A stretch of 64,000 bases of DNA from Telmatactis stephensoni (Eukaryota; Cnidaria; Anthozoa; Actiniaria; Isophelliidae), in the NCBI GenBank assembly GCA_029948255.1, contig JALIZF010001686.1, positions 62,001 to 126,000 of the forward strand. Direction: 5' to 3'. Shown one piece after another: positions 45,601-55,025 of this stretch; positions within the stretch are counted from its first letter, which is position 1; the number at the start of each line of letters is the position of its first letter. Below the pieces are notes generated by a model. It searched no databases. It was not told the DNA's origin and saw only the letters and a program-made list of their open reading frames with translations. The position numbers were made by a program, and so were the translations under genes.

Positions 45601-48600
45601 AATTCTTTGACCTTTAATTTCTTTAATTTCCCAGATGAGATCATGGTTGACCAGTCATAGTCTTTGTAGTCTTTATTACTTTCAATGTTGCGTTTCTTTT
45701 TCCCGTTCATTTTCTCGAATCAGAGAGACAGCCTGCAGGTCTTCAAGATGCTTCACGTATTCAACAACATGTTTAGCATCAACACAGTATTTCTTGGAGA
45801 ATTCTTCTATTTTCGTGCTACTGCTGGAAGTAATGACACCATCTTTAAAAAGCCTTTTAATGTTGGCCAAAAATAATGTTAATGTTAATGTTATCAAAAA
45901 TATAATTCTCATTTTATAAGAACTTTAAAACTGTAAAAGATAAATATGTGTTAAATTCAAGAAGACAGTTCAAACATTGTTCACACCTGATGTTTAAATT
46001 GATTTTTAAGCAGAAAGAATGAAGATGACGGATTCCTTAAACTGGTTTAGTTAAACATATTTAGACCATAAGACTCAATCTAGGGACCAAAGTAGCATAC
46101 ATAAATAACAGTTTAATATTTGTACCTTGAACATCATCGAAAATAATAATTTACAGAGGTAGTTTTATACAGTTTATAGTAGACACAAAAGGATTCAAGT
46201 TAATAATTGTAGAAATCAATAATGTTTTGTTATCTGCATGATGCATTCATATTAAAATTGCCTGCCCAATTAATATCTATTTGCAATATTTTCAGAATTT
46301 AGGGGCCCCCCCTTTGGGTATCAATTTTTTTTCAGGCCCCCCTTTTATTACTACAAAATTTTTCAGAGCCCCTCCTCAACATCTTCATACCCCCCCTCGG
46401 CATATTAAATGTACTTTCCCTAAAAGGTATTTCTTTTTAATAAAAAATGTACAATTCCGGCTGAAAAACTAAAATGTTTTCAAGTGAATACTTTTAAGTT
46501 TTAAGTGAAGTGCAAACTCCATGAACATATCTGGTGGCGTAGTGGTATGTGGACTGAATGGATTTGGAAATCTGGGGGCCGGGGTTCAAAGTCTTTCCTA
46601 GTAGATATTGTCAAAATTTCTTCACCCCGAAGACTATGGCCAAGGCTTCTCTATCTATTTGTGAATATCCTCTCTCAGCATCACTCAGCAGATGTAAGGC
46701 GTCTTGAAGCAAACACCACTGGTTGGTTTCAGTTTTCCATCTAATGTACGCTGTTTTAGTACTGCTCCAATCCCTGTAGCAGAGGCATCGCATTCAAGTA
46801 CAGTTTCTGCTTCAGCATTATAGTGCAGTAAAGTATCTTCAGACATAAGTTCTTTGATCTTTCTGAAAGTAGATTCTTGTTTCTTTTCGATTCTTTTCCC
46901 AACGACCACATTGCATCCTTAGTTAGAAGGTCCGTATAGGGTTGCTAAATTGTGAGCAAGGTTTGGCAGAAATCTTGCAGAGTAATTAATCATTCCAATG
47001 AACGAGCGTAGCTCAGTAACATTTGTTGGGGCTGGTGCTTCACGTATTGCTCTCACCTTTGATTCTGTAGGCTGAATCCCTGCTCCACAAATCTTGTAGC
47101 CAAGGTACTCCACTTCTTTCAACAGGAATTTACATTTGGATTTTTGAAGTTTCAGGCCCTTCTCTTGAAGTCTTGCTAAGGCTCCTTGCAGATTTACAGG
47201 TATTCCTCATCATCTTTACCTGTTACGAGAATGTCATCCATGTACACACTGACACCAAGTAGACCCCTCATTATACTTTCTATAGCACATTGGAAAATTG
47301 CTGCCAGGGCAGAATTTACTCCATAAGGCAGACATACATATATTCATACAGTCCACAATGGGTGTTAATGGTAGTCAGAATCGTACGAATCGACAGGCCC
47401 CTTTTGACCAACTCTAAGTCTGTGATTCATATACTAATCATATACTAACCATTTATACGAATCGATAATGAGATGCACAATTCATAAACCCTTCTTATGA
47501 ATCATACCCCTAGTTTGACCAGCAATAAGTCTGTGATATTCTAAAGGGCGGCGAGACAGGAAGCCCAACACCATGGACTAACCATTTACATGAATCGATA
47601 ATGAGATGCATAATTTGTAAGCCCTTTTTATATTTATTGTACGATTCGTATGAATCGTACAAATCAACAGGATCAAAATATAATGATTACCAAATCAAAG
47701 GATGAACCACCCAGCCCCTTGCATATACTGTAGTCTGTACCTCATTAAATGAGTCTTCTTCTGCATCACTGTCAATATTCATTTCTGGGTCTAAAACTTC
47801 AACAACGTCTTCAAAAACCTACAAATATCAAGCACAACTGATATGTTAGATATGTTGGGAGTGGTGGGTGGGGGGGCACTTGGTCAAAAAATTGTTCAGT
47901 ATGTGTGGCATCCAAGGGGATGTAATAGCAAAAATTTCTTTGTATAAAATTAATATAGGCTTTAAATTTGCTTTAGATCATTTTCATGGATGAAGAAAGT
48001 CTGTGACATCCCATGTCATTTTTTCAATTTTTCAATCAAAATGCAAAGATAAGGCACATATTTTAGTGTGTCATATATCACTGGAGTTCAAACAAATTCT
48101 TATAATGTACTTACATCTGGGGGTAAAGACTCTTCCAAGTGAGGAAACAATGCCAAAGGATGCTGGGTAAGGTTATACTCTATATCTTCTACATGTTCTC
48201 TTCTTTGCTGTTGTAATGGTAATACCCTTGTAATAAAATATTCAAGATGATGAATTGGGCATATAGTTGAAATACATGTATGAAAGAAAGGATGAGAAGA
48301 AGTTTTTTGTTCATGTTTTCTGTTACATGTATAATTTGTGGTGTTCAAATATTTTGATCATCCTCTGATGATAATCTACAGCGATATGATAATGAATAGT
48401 CTAAACAAGTTACAAGTTTTGACTATTCATTATCATATTGCTATAGATTATCATCAGAGGTTGATCAAAATATTTGGACACCATAAATGCATATACCTGC
48501 AAACATGAACAAAAAACTGTTTGTGACTGGCTTTTTTTGCAAAATACTCAAGATTAATACAGTTAACTTTGTGTGACACTGCACAAAAAAACATGCAAAG

Positions 48601-49602
48601 ATTAACTTATAGACAATATTAAGTGAGCTGGCTTTAAAGTGGGCTGGCTTAGTTTGCTGAGATCATACGTTAATCTAGAATACCAAGATCTCAACTTAAT
48701 TACTGGGCTGGTTTATTTCCCATGCATGTAATAAATTTTGTGTGCATTATATATGGACAAGGCAGGGTGTTGGTGAATGGAGCGAGCCTACCTCAGGTTC
48801 AAAATGGGTTTCAACAATTGGAGAAGCCAATCTTTAATAATTAAAGAATAATTATTATTCTTACTTTGAAAATATTGCTTCTGTTTTTGTAAACTTCTTT
48901 GGTCTTTTCTTTTTATCAACACTTTCTTGAGATCCAGTAATTGTTGGTCCAAATCCTAAATCGTCCTACAAGTACAACATATTTCCAAAGTGTTCATCTT
49001 CATGATATAAGTTAGCTTACTATTAGTACAATACAATACAATACAATGTTTATTTGTGCATTTGAGATAAATAAATTTCCTTATTTGTTATAGTTATTAA
49101 ATTATATTTATACATATATTTCTTTCTAAGGGCTCTTAATGCCTAGACCCTAAATCAAAAGTGTTAGGGCCTTATAGCTATTATTTGTTAACATATTTTT
49201 GGCCTTGAGTTATTAGATAAAATTAGAGTTACTAAACGAAGGCTAAATAAATATAATACATGTGTATACGAGGTGTAGCAGAGAGTTCAAGGAACCTACC
49301 CTTTTTACATAGTTATAAAAAGCTTCAGGCGGTAGCCCATCTCTAAAATCATCAGATCCTTTCTGCAAGAATGTCCATTGTGATCCTACCAATGTATCTG
49401 ACGTTCCTCGTTTTTTCCTTGGCTTGACGTACTTCGTTTCTAATCTTTCTCTGTACCTACAACAAGATAAAAACATTTTACACATTCTACAAAGATTGAC
49501 GATAAAAATATTAAGTCTATAGTTTCTTACTAACCAGGGTTTGTGTCTTTTCTTGTCGTCTGTTTGTGTTTTTACTAGAAGTAAATCGTACTTATGCGCC
49601 AT
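35117..49602 (-). CDS. FAM47E: FAM47E-like protein, 13 exons, 452 residues
   Basis: Exons in coding order: 49602-49535, 49456-49300, 48965-48865, 48226-48115, 47818-47741, 38637-38572, 38499-38468, 38003-37889, 37561-37508, 37322-37254, 37164-37036, 36523-36362, 35332-35117. All introns are GT-AG and all phases agree over 1359 nt including the stop. Signatures I associate with FAM47: WTFLQKGSDDFRDGLPPE (exon 2), HPLALFPHLEESLPPD (4), VVEVLDPEM (5), DFCNWVAGL (9), PALSVPIHVVELTNVPPELR (11), KYGAWYLNPKAWK (12), HGAKAFKDF...RVPEFL (13). Human FAM47E is reported to act with PRMT5; function in this animal is unknown. AATAAA at 35061-35066 (minus strand) lies about 50 nt past the stop. Exons missed in the 9 kb intron 5 cannot be excluded. 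Confidence 0.8.
39002..39176. mobile_element. 175-bp MITE in FAM47E intron 5
   Basis: AGGAGCATATCCAGG at the left and CTGGATACGCCCCT at the right are imperfect inverted ends; the inside repeats GTGACCCCCCTTTG. A related G-rich element with GGGGCGGATCCAGG is at about 56128-56293. Confidence 0.55.
40947..41612 (+). CDS. Intronless 221-residue basic protein of unknown function
   Basis: One open frame from ATG to TAG, inside intron 5 of the FAM47E-like gene on the opposite strand. It has no signal peptide or membrane helix. It is rich in K/E/S with basic clusters (EEKKNKTKKRR about residues 116-126, WRIFKKKQP about 137-145), a repeated TVLND motif and an ordered-looking tail (YDESFFTREGHAEWLKARR). 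I do not recognise a family. Length without stops and non-repetitive codon use make it a plausible lineage-specific gene or retrocopy; no poly(A) tail is visible. Confidence 0.5.
   Translation: MFLAGENSIPKKKEERKSLFGNLRNSILERAASNKQEKASASVEQEENSSTLSLEKNNGTETTMFTSVDLPSNEPRKTSQSNKATKTVLNGIKRDFKGSHAVTIERWPCSSTQEKPGEEKKNKTKKRRNLFGLAVPNLWRIFKKKQPLEAATNTVLNDTVLNEVEQESLHRPLPRKIIDEDDELPYMMMEFAKPVRQYDESFFTREGHAEWLKARRDLHIF
41689..42716. repeat. Nearly 1 kb GAA/TTC microsatellite in an intron
   Basis: Starts as (AAT)n at 41689-41717 and becomes (GAA)n from 41718. From about 41745 to 42616 there are roughly 290 units without interruption, then one AAT change and more GAA to 42694. It lies in intron 5 of the FAM47E-like gene; that gene's RNA carries the UUC side. 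Long GAA tracts form triplex DNA. Confidence 0.95.
42946..43249. mobile_element. Nested Tc1/mariner-type MITEs
   Basis: Outer ends GAGTGATTTCAAAAAAACTG / inverse, flanked by TA at 42944-42945 and 43250-43251. Inside, 42984-43138 has its own ends GAGTGATTTTCATCGGACTG / inverse. Both belong to the GAGTG...GTGAAA family of the DD34E element. Confidence 0.75.
43252..43832. other. Intronic DNA, nothing recognised
   Basis: Part of intron 5 of the FAM47E-like gene on the minus strand. A short open stretch at 43421-43618 (+) has no recognisable features and is probably chance. Confidence 0.4.
43837..44672. mobile_element. 0.84 kb TTAA-flanked MITE
   Basis: TTAA (43833-43836 and 44673-44676) flanks GGTTGGTGCCTACTA and its exact inverse. 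The interior shares phrases such as GGGGTATCCGTGC and AAGATGGCGG with the MITE at 28413. No coding region. Confidence 0.75.
45107..46420. mobile_element. 1.3 kb TIR element with SAP-type ORF
   Basis: Ends GGGAAAGTACACTTAATATG / inverse, flanked by TAA at 45104-45106 and 46421-46423, the TSD of PIF/Harbinger-like elements. Subterminal G/C runs and CAGGCCCCCCTT-like phrases are mirrored. The only coding sequence is the SAP-like ORF on the minus strand; no Harbinger nuclease is seen. Confidence 0.7.
45267..45870 (-). pseudogene. SAP-like DNA-binding protein, transposon-borne, frameshifted
   Basis: Frame 1 (to 45682): NIKRLFKDGVITS...KHVVEYVKHLEDLQAV, ending RENEREKE. Frame 2 (45710-45267): KDYDWSTMISSGKLKKLK, then KEFDKYLKYHGLPLIGRKAD, which has the helix-G-helix pattern of a SAP motif, then an acidic tail (DEEEEDDDDEEE). 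The two overlap at 45682-45710 and belong to one reading frame broken by a single frameshift. Similar proteins are common in cnidarian repeats; function unproven. Confidence 0.5.
46526..46598 (+). repeat. tRNA-like (SINE) remnant
   Basis: TGGCGTAGTGGTATGTGG resembles a Pol III A box and GGGGTTCAAAGTC a B box, 45 bp apart. The acceptor arms do not pair, so it is not a functional tRNA. Confidence 0.35.
46611..47345 (-). pseudogene. Ty3/Gypsy pol fragment (RT-RNase H)
   Basis: On the minus strand in changing frames: LPYGVNSA, the catalytic YMDD block near 47240, LRSFIGMINYSARFLP (47020-46975), the RNase H start DASATGIGAVL and the later YSQIDREALAIVFGVKKF. Several frameshifts and no LTRs nearby, so it is an old 5'- and 3'-truncated remnant. 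Confidence 0.8.
47346..47700. repeat. TACGAATCGATAATGAGATGCA-type repeats
   Basis: Two or three loose copies of an ATCGATAATGAGATGCA phrase (47462, 47595) plus GAATCGTACGAATCGA words. Related words occur at 39340-39680. No gene. Confidence 0.45.
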
Positions 49603-49637
49603 GTTGAAAAATCTTGATGAACTCTTCGTTTAGTGCT

Positions 49638-49651
49638 GTTGCCTAGTAACC
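49638..49651. promoter_or_regulatory. RFX X-box upstream of the FAM47E-like gene
   Basis: GTTGCCTAGTAACC fits the X-box consensus GTNRCC-N(0-3)-RGYAAC and is nearly palindromic. It lies 36 bp upstream of the ATG at 49602, within the usual window of ciliary-gene X-boxes. A CCAAT sequence adjoins it. Confidence 0.6.
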
Positions 49652-49919
49652 AATGTCCGCTGACCGCCTCTTATGTTGCCAGGCCACAGGAATCCCAAAG
49701 ATAATTGATTGTGTTCGAGTGATGTGAAGACTCTGATATTAAGACTCGGCGGGCGTTCCATAACGAAAACAAACAAACATAAAACAAAAAGACAAACAAA
49801 CAAACAAATCTGGCTGAAACAAAGCTGTTGTTTTCGTACAGCTATTTTCCGTAACATCAAAAACAATACGTAGGCGCTACTTTTTACAAAGTGCCTAGCG
49901 CAAGATGTTACAAATTATA

Positions 49920-50740
49920 ACTTAAGGGGTTCCGATACCCTGCTGCAGTTACCTCTTCCAAAAACAGAGAGCGGGAGAAGGAGCTTTTCTTATGATGGGT
50001 CTAAACTGTGGAATAAGCTCCCTGAAAAACTACGAAATGCTAAAACTTTAGATTTATTTAAATCTCAAATTGCCACTCACACTGGTATTCCTTAGTTTCA
50101 TTTTACTTTAACAATAAATTCATCTTTATTTCTAAGATTTTTAATTTAGTATGATATATAGTCATTTTATAATAGTAATTGCCCGGGGGGGGGGGGGGGG
50201 GTGGGTACTTGACCAGGATTTGGGTGGGGATGTTCCGCTGGGATCCTAAAATGGTTACCCTGTTTATGACAGAAAAACTCAAAATACCATACCCTGTTTA
50301 TGACAAAGCATAATAATTGCAGAATGTAATGTATTTATTTGTTTGTAATGTAAATTTATGAGTTTCATAACGAGTTTGTCGCGATCGTGATCGAACAACG
50401 ATAAATAAGGCTTCTAGACTGATCGTTGCCGCTGTGGCTAGCTAACGACTAAGGTTGATGAGAAAGCTGCTACCCTGAAAATGACAAGAAGCTCACAAAA
50501 TTGCAAAAAGGATACCCTGTTTATGACAGGGAACTCGAAAAACCATACCCTGTTCAGCGGATCATCCCCGTATAGTAAATATATGGGAGTACCCCCCCCC
50601 CCCCGAGTAATTGCCACATTTATCTAGATATTTATTAATCTATTTTTATTTTTATTTTTTGTAATCCACACGCCCCTTGTGGAAACCAGCGCTAGTTGAC
50701 GGGGCAAACGTGTTTAAATAAAGTATTACCTACCTATCTA
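49920..50740 (+). mobile_element. LINE 3' fragment with a G-run MITE inside
   Basis: 49925-50095 encodes an RT tail (LPLPKTERGRRSFSYDGSKLWNKLPE) with stop. The 3' UTR continues to AAATAAAGTATTACC and a (CTAC/CTAT)n tail near 50740. A 422-bp element is inserted in the UTR. Confidence 0.7.
50184..50605. mobile_element. 422-bp MITE with 10-bp target duplication
   Basis: Ends CGGGGGGGG / CCCCCCCCG and mirrored GGTACCCTGTTTATGACA phrases. AGTAATTGCC is present exactly at 50174-50183 and 50606-50615. A 9-10 bp TSD suggests a Mutator-like source. Confidence 0.75.
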
Positions 50741-50950
50741 CCTACTTTTGTGCTTTGTCGGTCCAACTCTTCACACAACTTTTTGAAGTTGTAGTAGAGC
50801 ATCTTGGGTTACGGAAACGATGCATGGTTTTCCTTCTGATGTGAAAATGTCATCTCTCCCAAAGTACAGGACATTATCTCTGAGAAGCATCAGTCACCAA
50901 ACAGTTTTCTTTGATCCTTGAAGGACTTGTATACCTGTTTCAAAAAATAA

Positions 50951-51236
50951 TAGACCTCTATGAGGCCATGTGGTTACTGGCCTCAAATCCAAATATAGAT
51001 AAAGAAACGAAAATGCAAAAAAATGAGGACAAAGAATGATGTCAACAACGATCCTGGACAAACTGACTGCTTTGGGAAATGCAATGCATTCTCCTTTCCT
51101 CCTCTAAATCGCCTTAAAGTACACCAAACCATCCAAAAACCACAAAGAATGCAATAGAACACTAAAATACATAGAATATACATAGAATATATCGATCGAA
51201 GATTGGGCTACCTGTGTAGCATCTAAAGGGCAGAAC
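50951..51236. repeat. Unclassified 290-bp repeat, copy 1
   Basis: Over 90% the same, by eye, as 61690-62007, beginning TAGACCTCTATGAGGCC and ending ATCTAAAGGGCAGAA. Copy 2 has about 35 extra bases near its 3' end. Class unknown. Confidence 0.8.
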
Positions 51237-51239
51237 CTA

Positions 51240-52078
51240 AAAAAACGTACTCGTGTTTTACGAAGCCCCTGGATTAACTCTGAAATTAAAAAGCGTATGC
51301 GCCAAAGAGATCGACTCAAAGCTAAAGCTATCAAAACCAAAGATCCTAAACTTTGGGACGCTTTTAAGAAGGCCCGCAATCAAGTAAATAACGAAGTGAA
51401 GGAAACTAAAAAAGCCTATTACAATAATAGTTTTCATGTCAACTCAAATAATTCGAAGAAAACCTGGCAGGCAATTAACGAATTAACTGGTCGCAAATCA
51501 AATAAATCAACCATAAACAGTATAGTAGTCAATGATGAAACCATTAGTGACCCGGAGAAAATTTGTAATAATTTCAACAGTTTCTTCGCTGAAATAGGAC
51601 CTCAGCTAGCAAAGAATATTCCCGACGTTGATCATTCTTTCACAGACTATTTAACTAAAACAGAATCAAAATTTTCATTCGAAGAAATTAATTCCTTGGA
51701 GGTTCAGCAGTTATTGTCAAAGCTAAACATAGCCAAGGCAAACGGTCTAGACAATATACCAGCCCGCCTGCTAAAAGAATGCCCCGATTTGATTTCAGAA
51801 TCTCTGACTCAAATTTTTAATGAGTCGATAAAAACAGGAATTTTTCCCACGGATTGGAAAAGAGCTAAAACCATTTTAGGGCCTCTTCTCTTTCTAATTT
51901 ATATAAATGATCTACCTAACTGTTTGTCGCACTCAATCCCTAGAATGTACGCAGATGATACAAGCCTTACCTATGCAGGCAATGATATTGACAACATTAA
52001 TGATAATGTCAATGATGATCTGAAGAGGGTTTATGCATGGCTCGCTGCCAATAAGCTCACGATTAACATGTCCAAAAC
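51240..52078 (+). pseudogene. LINE-C ORF2 part 1, with RT core deleted
   Basis: Open but missing about 150 residues between FPTDWKRAKT and ILGPLLF, including the blocks with YRPISLL and FxDFSKAFD. It cannot make an active RT. It ends at SK just before the MITE target site. Confidence 0.8.
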
Positions 52079-52357
52079 CAAGAGACCATAATACTAAGAG
52101 AGCGAAGCTCAGTATTGATGTCTGTGCCATGTTCGTGGCGGCTAAGGCTATTTTTAGTAACTTCGCCATCGCGCGCGCAAGGCACTTAAACAATAGAATT
52201 CAAACGGTCCCTTCCGCGCGCACGCCAAAAAGCAAATTCTATTGGTTGAGGGCCTTGCGCGCGCGACTGGCGAAGTTACTAAAAATAGCCTTAGCCGCCA
52301 CGAACATGGCACAGACATCAATACTGAGCTTCGCTCTCTTAGTATTATGGTCTCTTG
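52079..52357. mobile_element. 279-bp near-palindromic MITE in LINE-C
   Basis: Ends CAAGAGACCATAATACTAAG / exact inverse with about 125-bp arms, flanked by CCAAAAC at 52072-52078 and 52358-52364. Taking it out with one CCAAAAC restores MSKTEFLLIGS in frame. Confidence 0.85.
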
Positions 52358-53061
52358 CCAAAACAGAATTTCTGCTTATTGGGTCTCGACAGCGATTATT
52401 GCGTTTCCCTGCATCCCCTCACTTGACCATCAATGACAAACCAGTTACACAGGTGTCCTCAACTAAATCTCTTGGCGTGATTATCGACGAGAACCTAAGT
52501 TGGGGGCACCATATTCAGTCCATATCTAAGAAAATTGCATCAGGTATAAGTGCTTTAAAAAGGATCAGATATTTCGTACCAAGAGAAACGCTAATTACAG
52601 TTTATAATGCTCTCATTCAACCACATTTCGATTACTGCAGTGCAGTATGGGATGGATGCAGTAAAGGTCTAGCAGACAAACTACAGAAACTTCAAAACCG
52701 AGCTGCGCGTATCATAACCTTCTCGAACTATGATGCACGAACCATTGATGTATTTAATAGTTTAGGTTGGGTACCCTTACAACAACAAAGAGCCTTTTCC
52801 AAAGCACTAATTATGTTCAAAACCTTAAACGACTTGGCTCCTGATTATATTTCATCAAAATTTATCGATCGTAGCAAAGTCAATAAATACAATTTAAGAA
52901 ATACAGAACATAAATTAGCTTTGCCATTGCCACGCACAAATTACGCTAAGAAAAGTTTTAGTTATAGTGGTGGCTTTCTCTGGAACAGTTTGCCAAACGA
53001 GGTGAGAACAGCTACCACTATAAAGTCATTTAAATCTTTATATCTAAATAATGAAATGTAA
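52358..53061 (+). pseudogene. LINE-C ORF2 part 2, RT tail
   Basis: Starts TEFLLIGSRQRL and runs to the normal C-terminus at the stop before 53062. Apparent coding upstream of 52358 in the same frame is MITE sequence. Confidence 0.82.
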
Positions 53062-53300
53062 CTATCATTTCGTATTATTATTATTATTTTCTTTTAAGGC
53101 ACGGCATCCTTGTAAAGCAGGTTTTTATTATTATTATTATTATTATTTTGTAAGTATTATATCTTATTTTTATATAAGTATATAAATATAATATAGTTAA
53201 GTAGAGTATAGCATAGATTAATATCGTAGTAGTTTTTTATTATTATTGATAATATTTTCATGTAATTTCTCCTGAAGGATTTACCGTGGATAAATAAAGT

Positions 53301-53990
53301 TATCTATCTATCTATCTACCTTCTCCCCCCCCTCCCCGATACCTCCCCCCCCCCTCCCCCCACCTCCCTCTCCTATATTTCTTAAATGTGCGATCGAATA
53401 TCGTGCGTTTTTTATGCGTTTTGCAATTGCCCCGCTAAACAATTGCCAAGTTAATCAAGACACTATTTTTTAAAGTTTAAATTCAAGCGAAAGGTATATT
53501 TTTAGCTTGTGTATACTGTATAAACTGTTCCTCCACCTGGGTAAACAGTCGCACGAAACTCCTGGCTACTCCCCTGATAGACCTGGATTTCCCTCACTTT
53601 TTTGGGAGCTTTTACGGAAACAGAACTTAGGGTAATGGCTACTCAAAATGTAATAATAACTCAAATAAAGGTTTGGTTGGGAGGAGTGAGAATGCGAACG
53701 CGCTTGCGCAAAGGCCGCCAGGGAAAGAGAGAGAAAAAGCCTCTATAGGTCGAATTATGGATCTGTTTTCTTTTGAATTTTCTTTACTCTCCTTCTTTGG
53801 CCATAATCCCTCCGATCGAGTAACGTCTTCCATTTCAGTAAAACGCTACATTTCGACAATTTAAAAGGTTAAGATAAAGCACAATATTTAGAGTCGGTAG
53901 TTCCTCCAGCGCTAGTTAAGCTGGTTACGTTTCCCAGGAAGCCGACGGTGCGCTCTTTACCCCTCTCTCCATCAGTGCTCAGTAAAACCT
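53301..53990. other. C-rich tract and non-coding DNA
   Basis: 53322-53375 is CT-rich (CCCCCCTCCCC repeats). The rest shows no supported gene; 53673-53864 (+) is open for 63 codons with no recognisable features. Confidence 0.45.
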
Positions 53991-53999
53991 ACTACAGCT

Positions 54000-54750
54000 A
54001 CTACATATACTATATATATAGATACTAGTCTGCAGGTACTACATGTACCACACTTACTACTGGAACTACGCTACAGGTATAACATCTACTACAGATAGCT
54101 TTACAGATACTATAGATACTACACCATACAACAGGTGCTACAGATACTACACTGACTACAGATACTACACTGACATGTGCTACACTTACTAATGAAACTG
54201 CAATACAGATACCACACCTCCTACAGGTGCTACATATACTACATATACTACACCCTACTACAGATACTACACTGACTACATGTACCACATGCACTGACTA
54301 CATGCAGCTACACTTACTACAGATACTACACTAACTATAGGTACTACTACGCTTGCCATGTATGCTACACCAACTACAACCACTACACCTACTACAAATG
54401 CTACACCTTCTACAAGTACACAGCCTTCCTACTACATGTGCTACAGGTACTACACGTACTACAGATACTAGCTAAACGTACTACAGATAATACAAGTACT
54501 AAACACGAACTACAGAAACTACATCTACGAGTACTACAGCTACTACGTGTAAACTGCCTACTATGGGAACTGCTGTACTAGGGCTACTACAGATACTACA
54601 GGTACTACAGATACTACACCTACAACGGGTGCTACACCAACTACAACCACTACACCTACTCCTACTACTAGTACAACCCCTCAGTGCTACAGATACTACA
54701 CTTACTACAGGTGCTACACTAACTACAATCGCTATAGGTACACGTATTGT
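54000..54750. repeat. Degenerate ACT/ACA minisatellite, mucin-like when translated
   Basis: Irregular repeats of GATACTACA, GGTACTACA and CCTACTACA. From about 54583 one plus-strand frame reads ATTDTTGTTDTTPTTGATPT and so on, Thr/Pro-rich as in mucin repeats, but other parts are out of frame. It could be a decayed mucin exon or simply a minisatellite. Confidence 0.55.
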
Positions 54751-54790
54751 ATTGCGCACCATCACAAAAGCACAGGAGAAGTTGTCCTTA

Positions 54791-55025
54791 TTACACTAGC
54801 GTCGGAATCGGAAACGGAAGCAGAAAACAAAGGAAAAGACAAAAGAGTTAAGTCAAGCGTGTGACATAAGACATCGACATAAGCATCGCAAGAAGCATAA
54901 GACCAAGCATAAGCATAATCAAAGACAAAGGAAAGAACAAAGAAAAACACCTTTCTTTTGTATTCTAATCCCTAAATTCTTTGTTGTTTTCTTACGATTC
55001 CGATTCCGATTCCGACGTTAGTGTG
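54791..55025. mobile_element. MITE with GTCGGAATCGGAA ends
   Basis: ACACTAGCGTCGGAATCGG at 54793 mirrors CCGATTCCGACGTTAGTGT at 55007-55025. The interior is A-rich with AAGCATAAG repeats. No coding. Confidence 0.6.

Larger units (their letters stand above)
51238..53300 (+). mobile_element. LINE-C: 5'-truncated, internally deleted non-LTR element
   Basis: 51240-52078 encodes the pre-RT region (RSPWINSEIKKRM, AKANGLDNIPARLLK, TGIFPTDWKRAK). It then jumps directly to GPLLFLIYINDL and YADDTSL, so the RT core with the first catalytic Asp is deleted. 52358-53061 encodes the tail (VSSTKSLGVIIDENLSWGHH, FDYCSAVWDG, WNSLPNEV). The element ends in AATAAAG and a (TATC)n tail near 53310. A MITE splits it at 52079-52357. 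Confidence 0.85.

Noticed and set aside
45682..45912. Signal peptide at MRIIFLITLTLTLFLA on the minus strand
   Set aside because: The first residues come from AT-rich non-coding DNA; the family's reading frame starts later, and SAP proteins are nuclear.
52033..52357. N-terminal 108 codons of an apparent 342-codon ORF ending at 53061
   Set aside because: This part is the 279-bp MITE; the true LINE frame enters at 52358.
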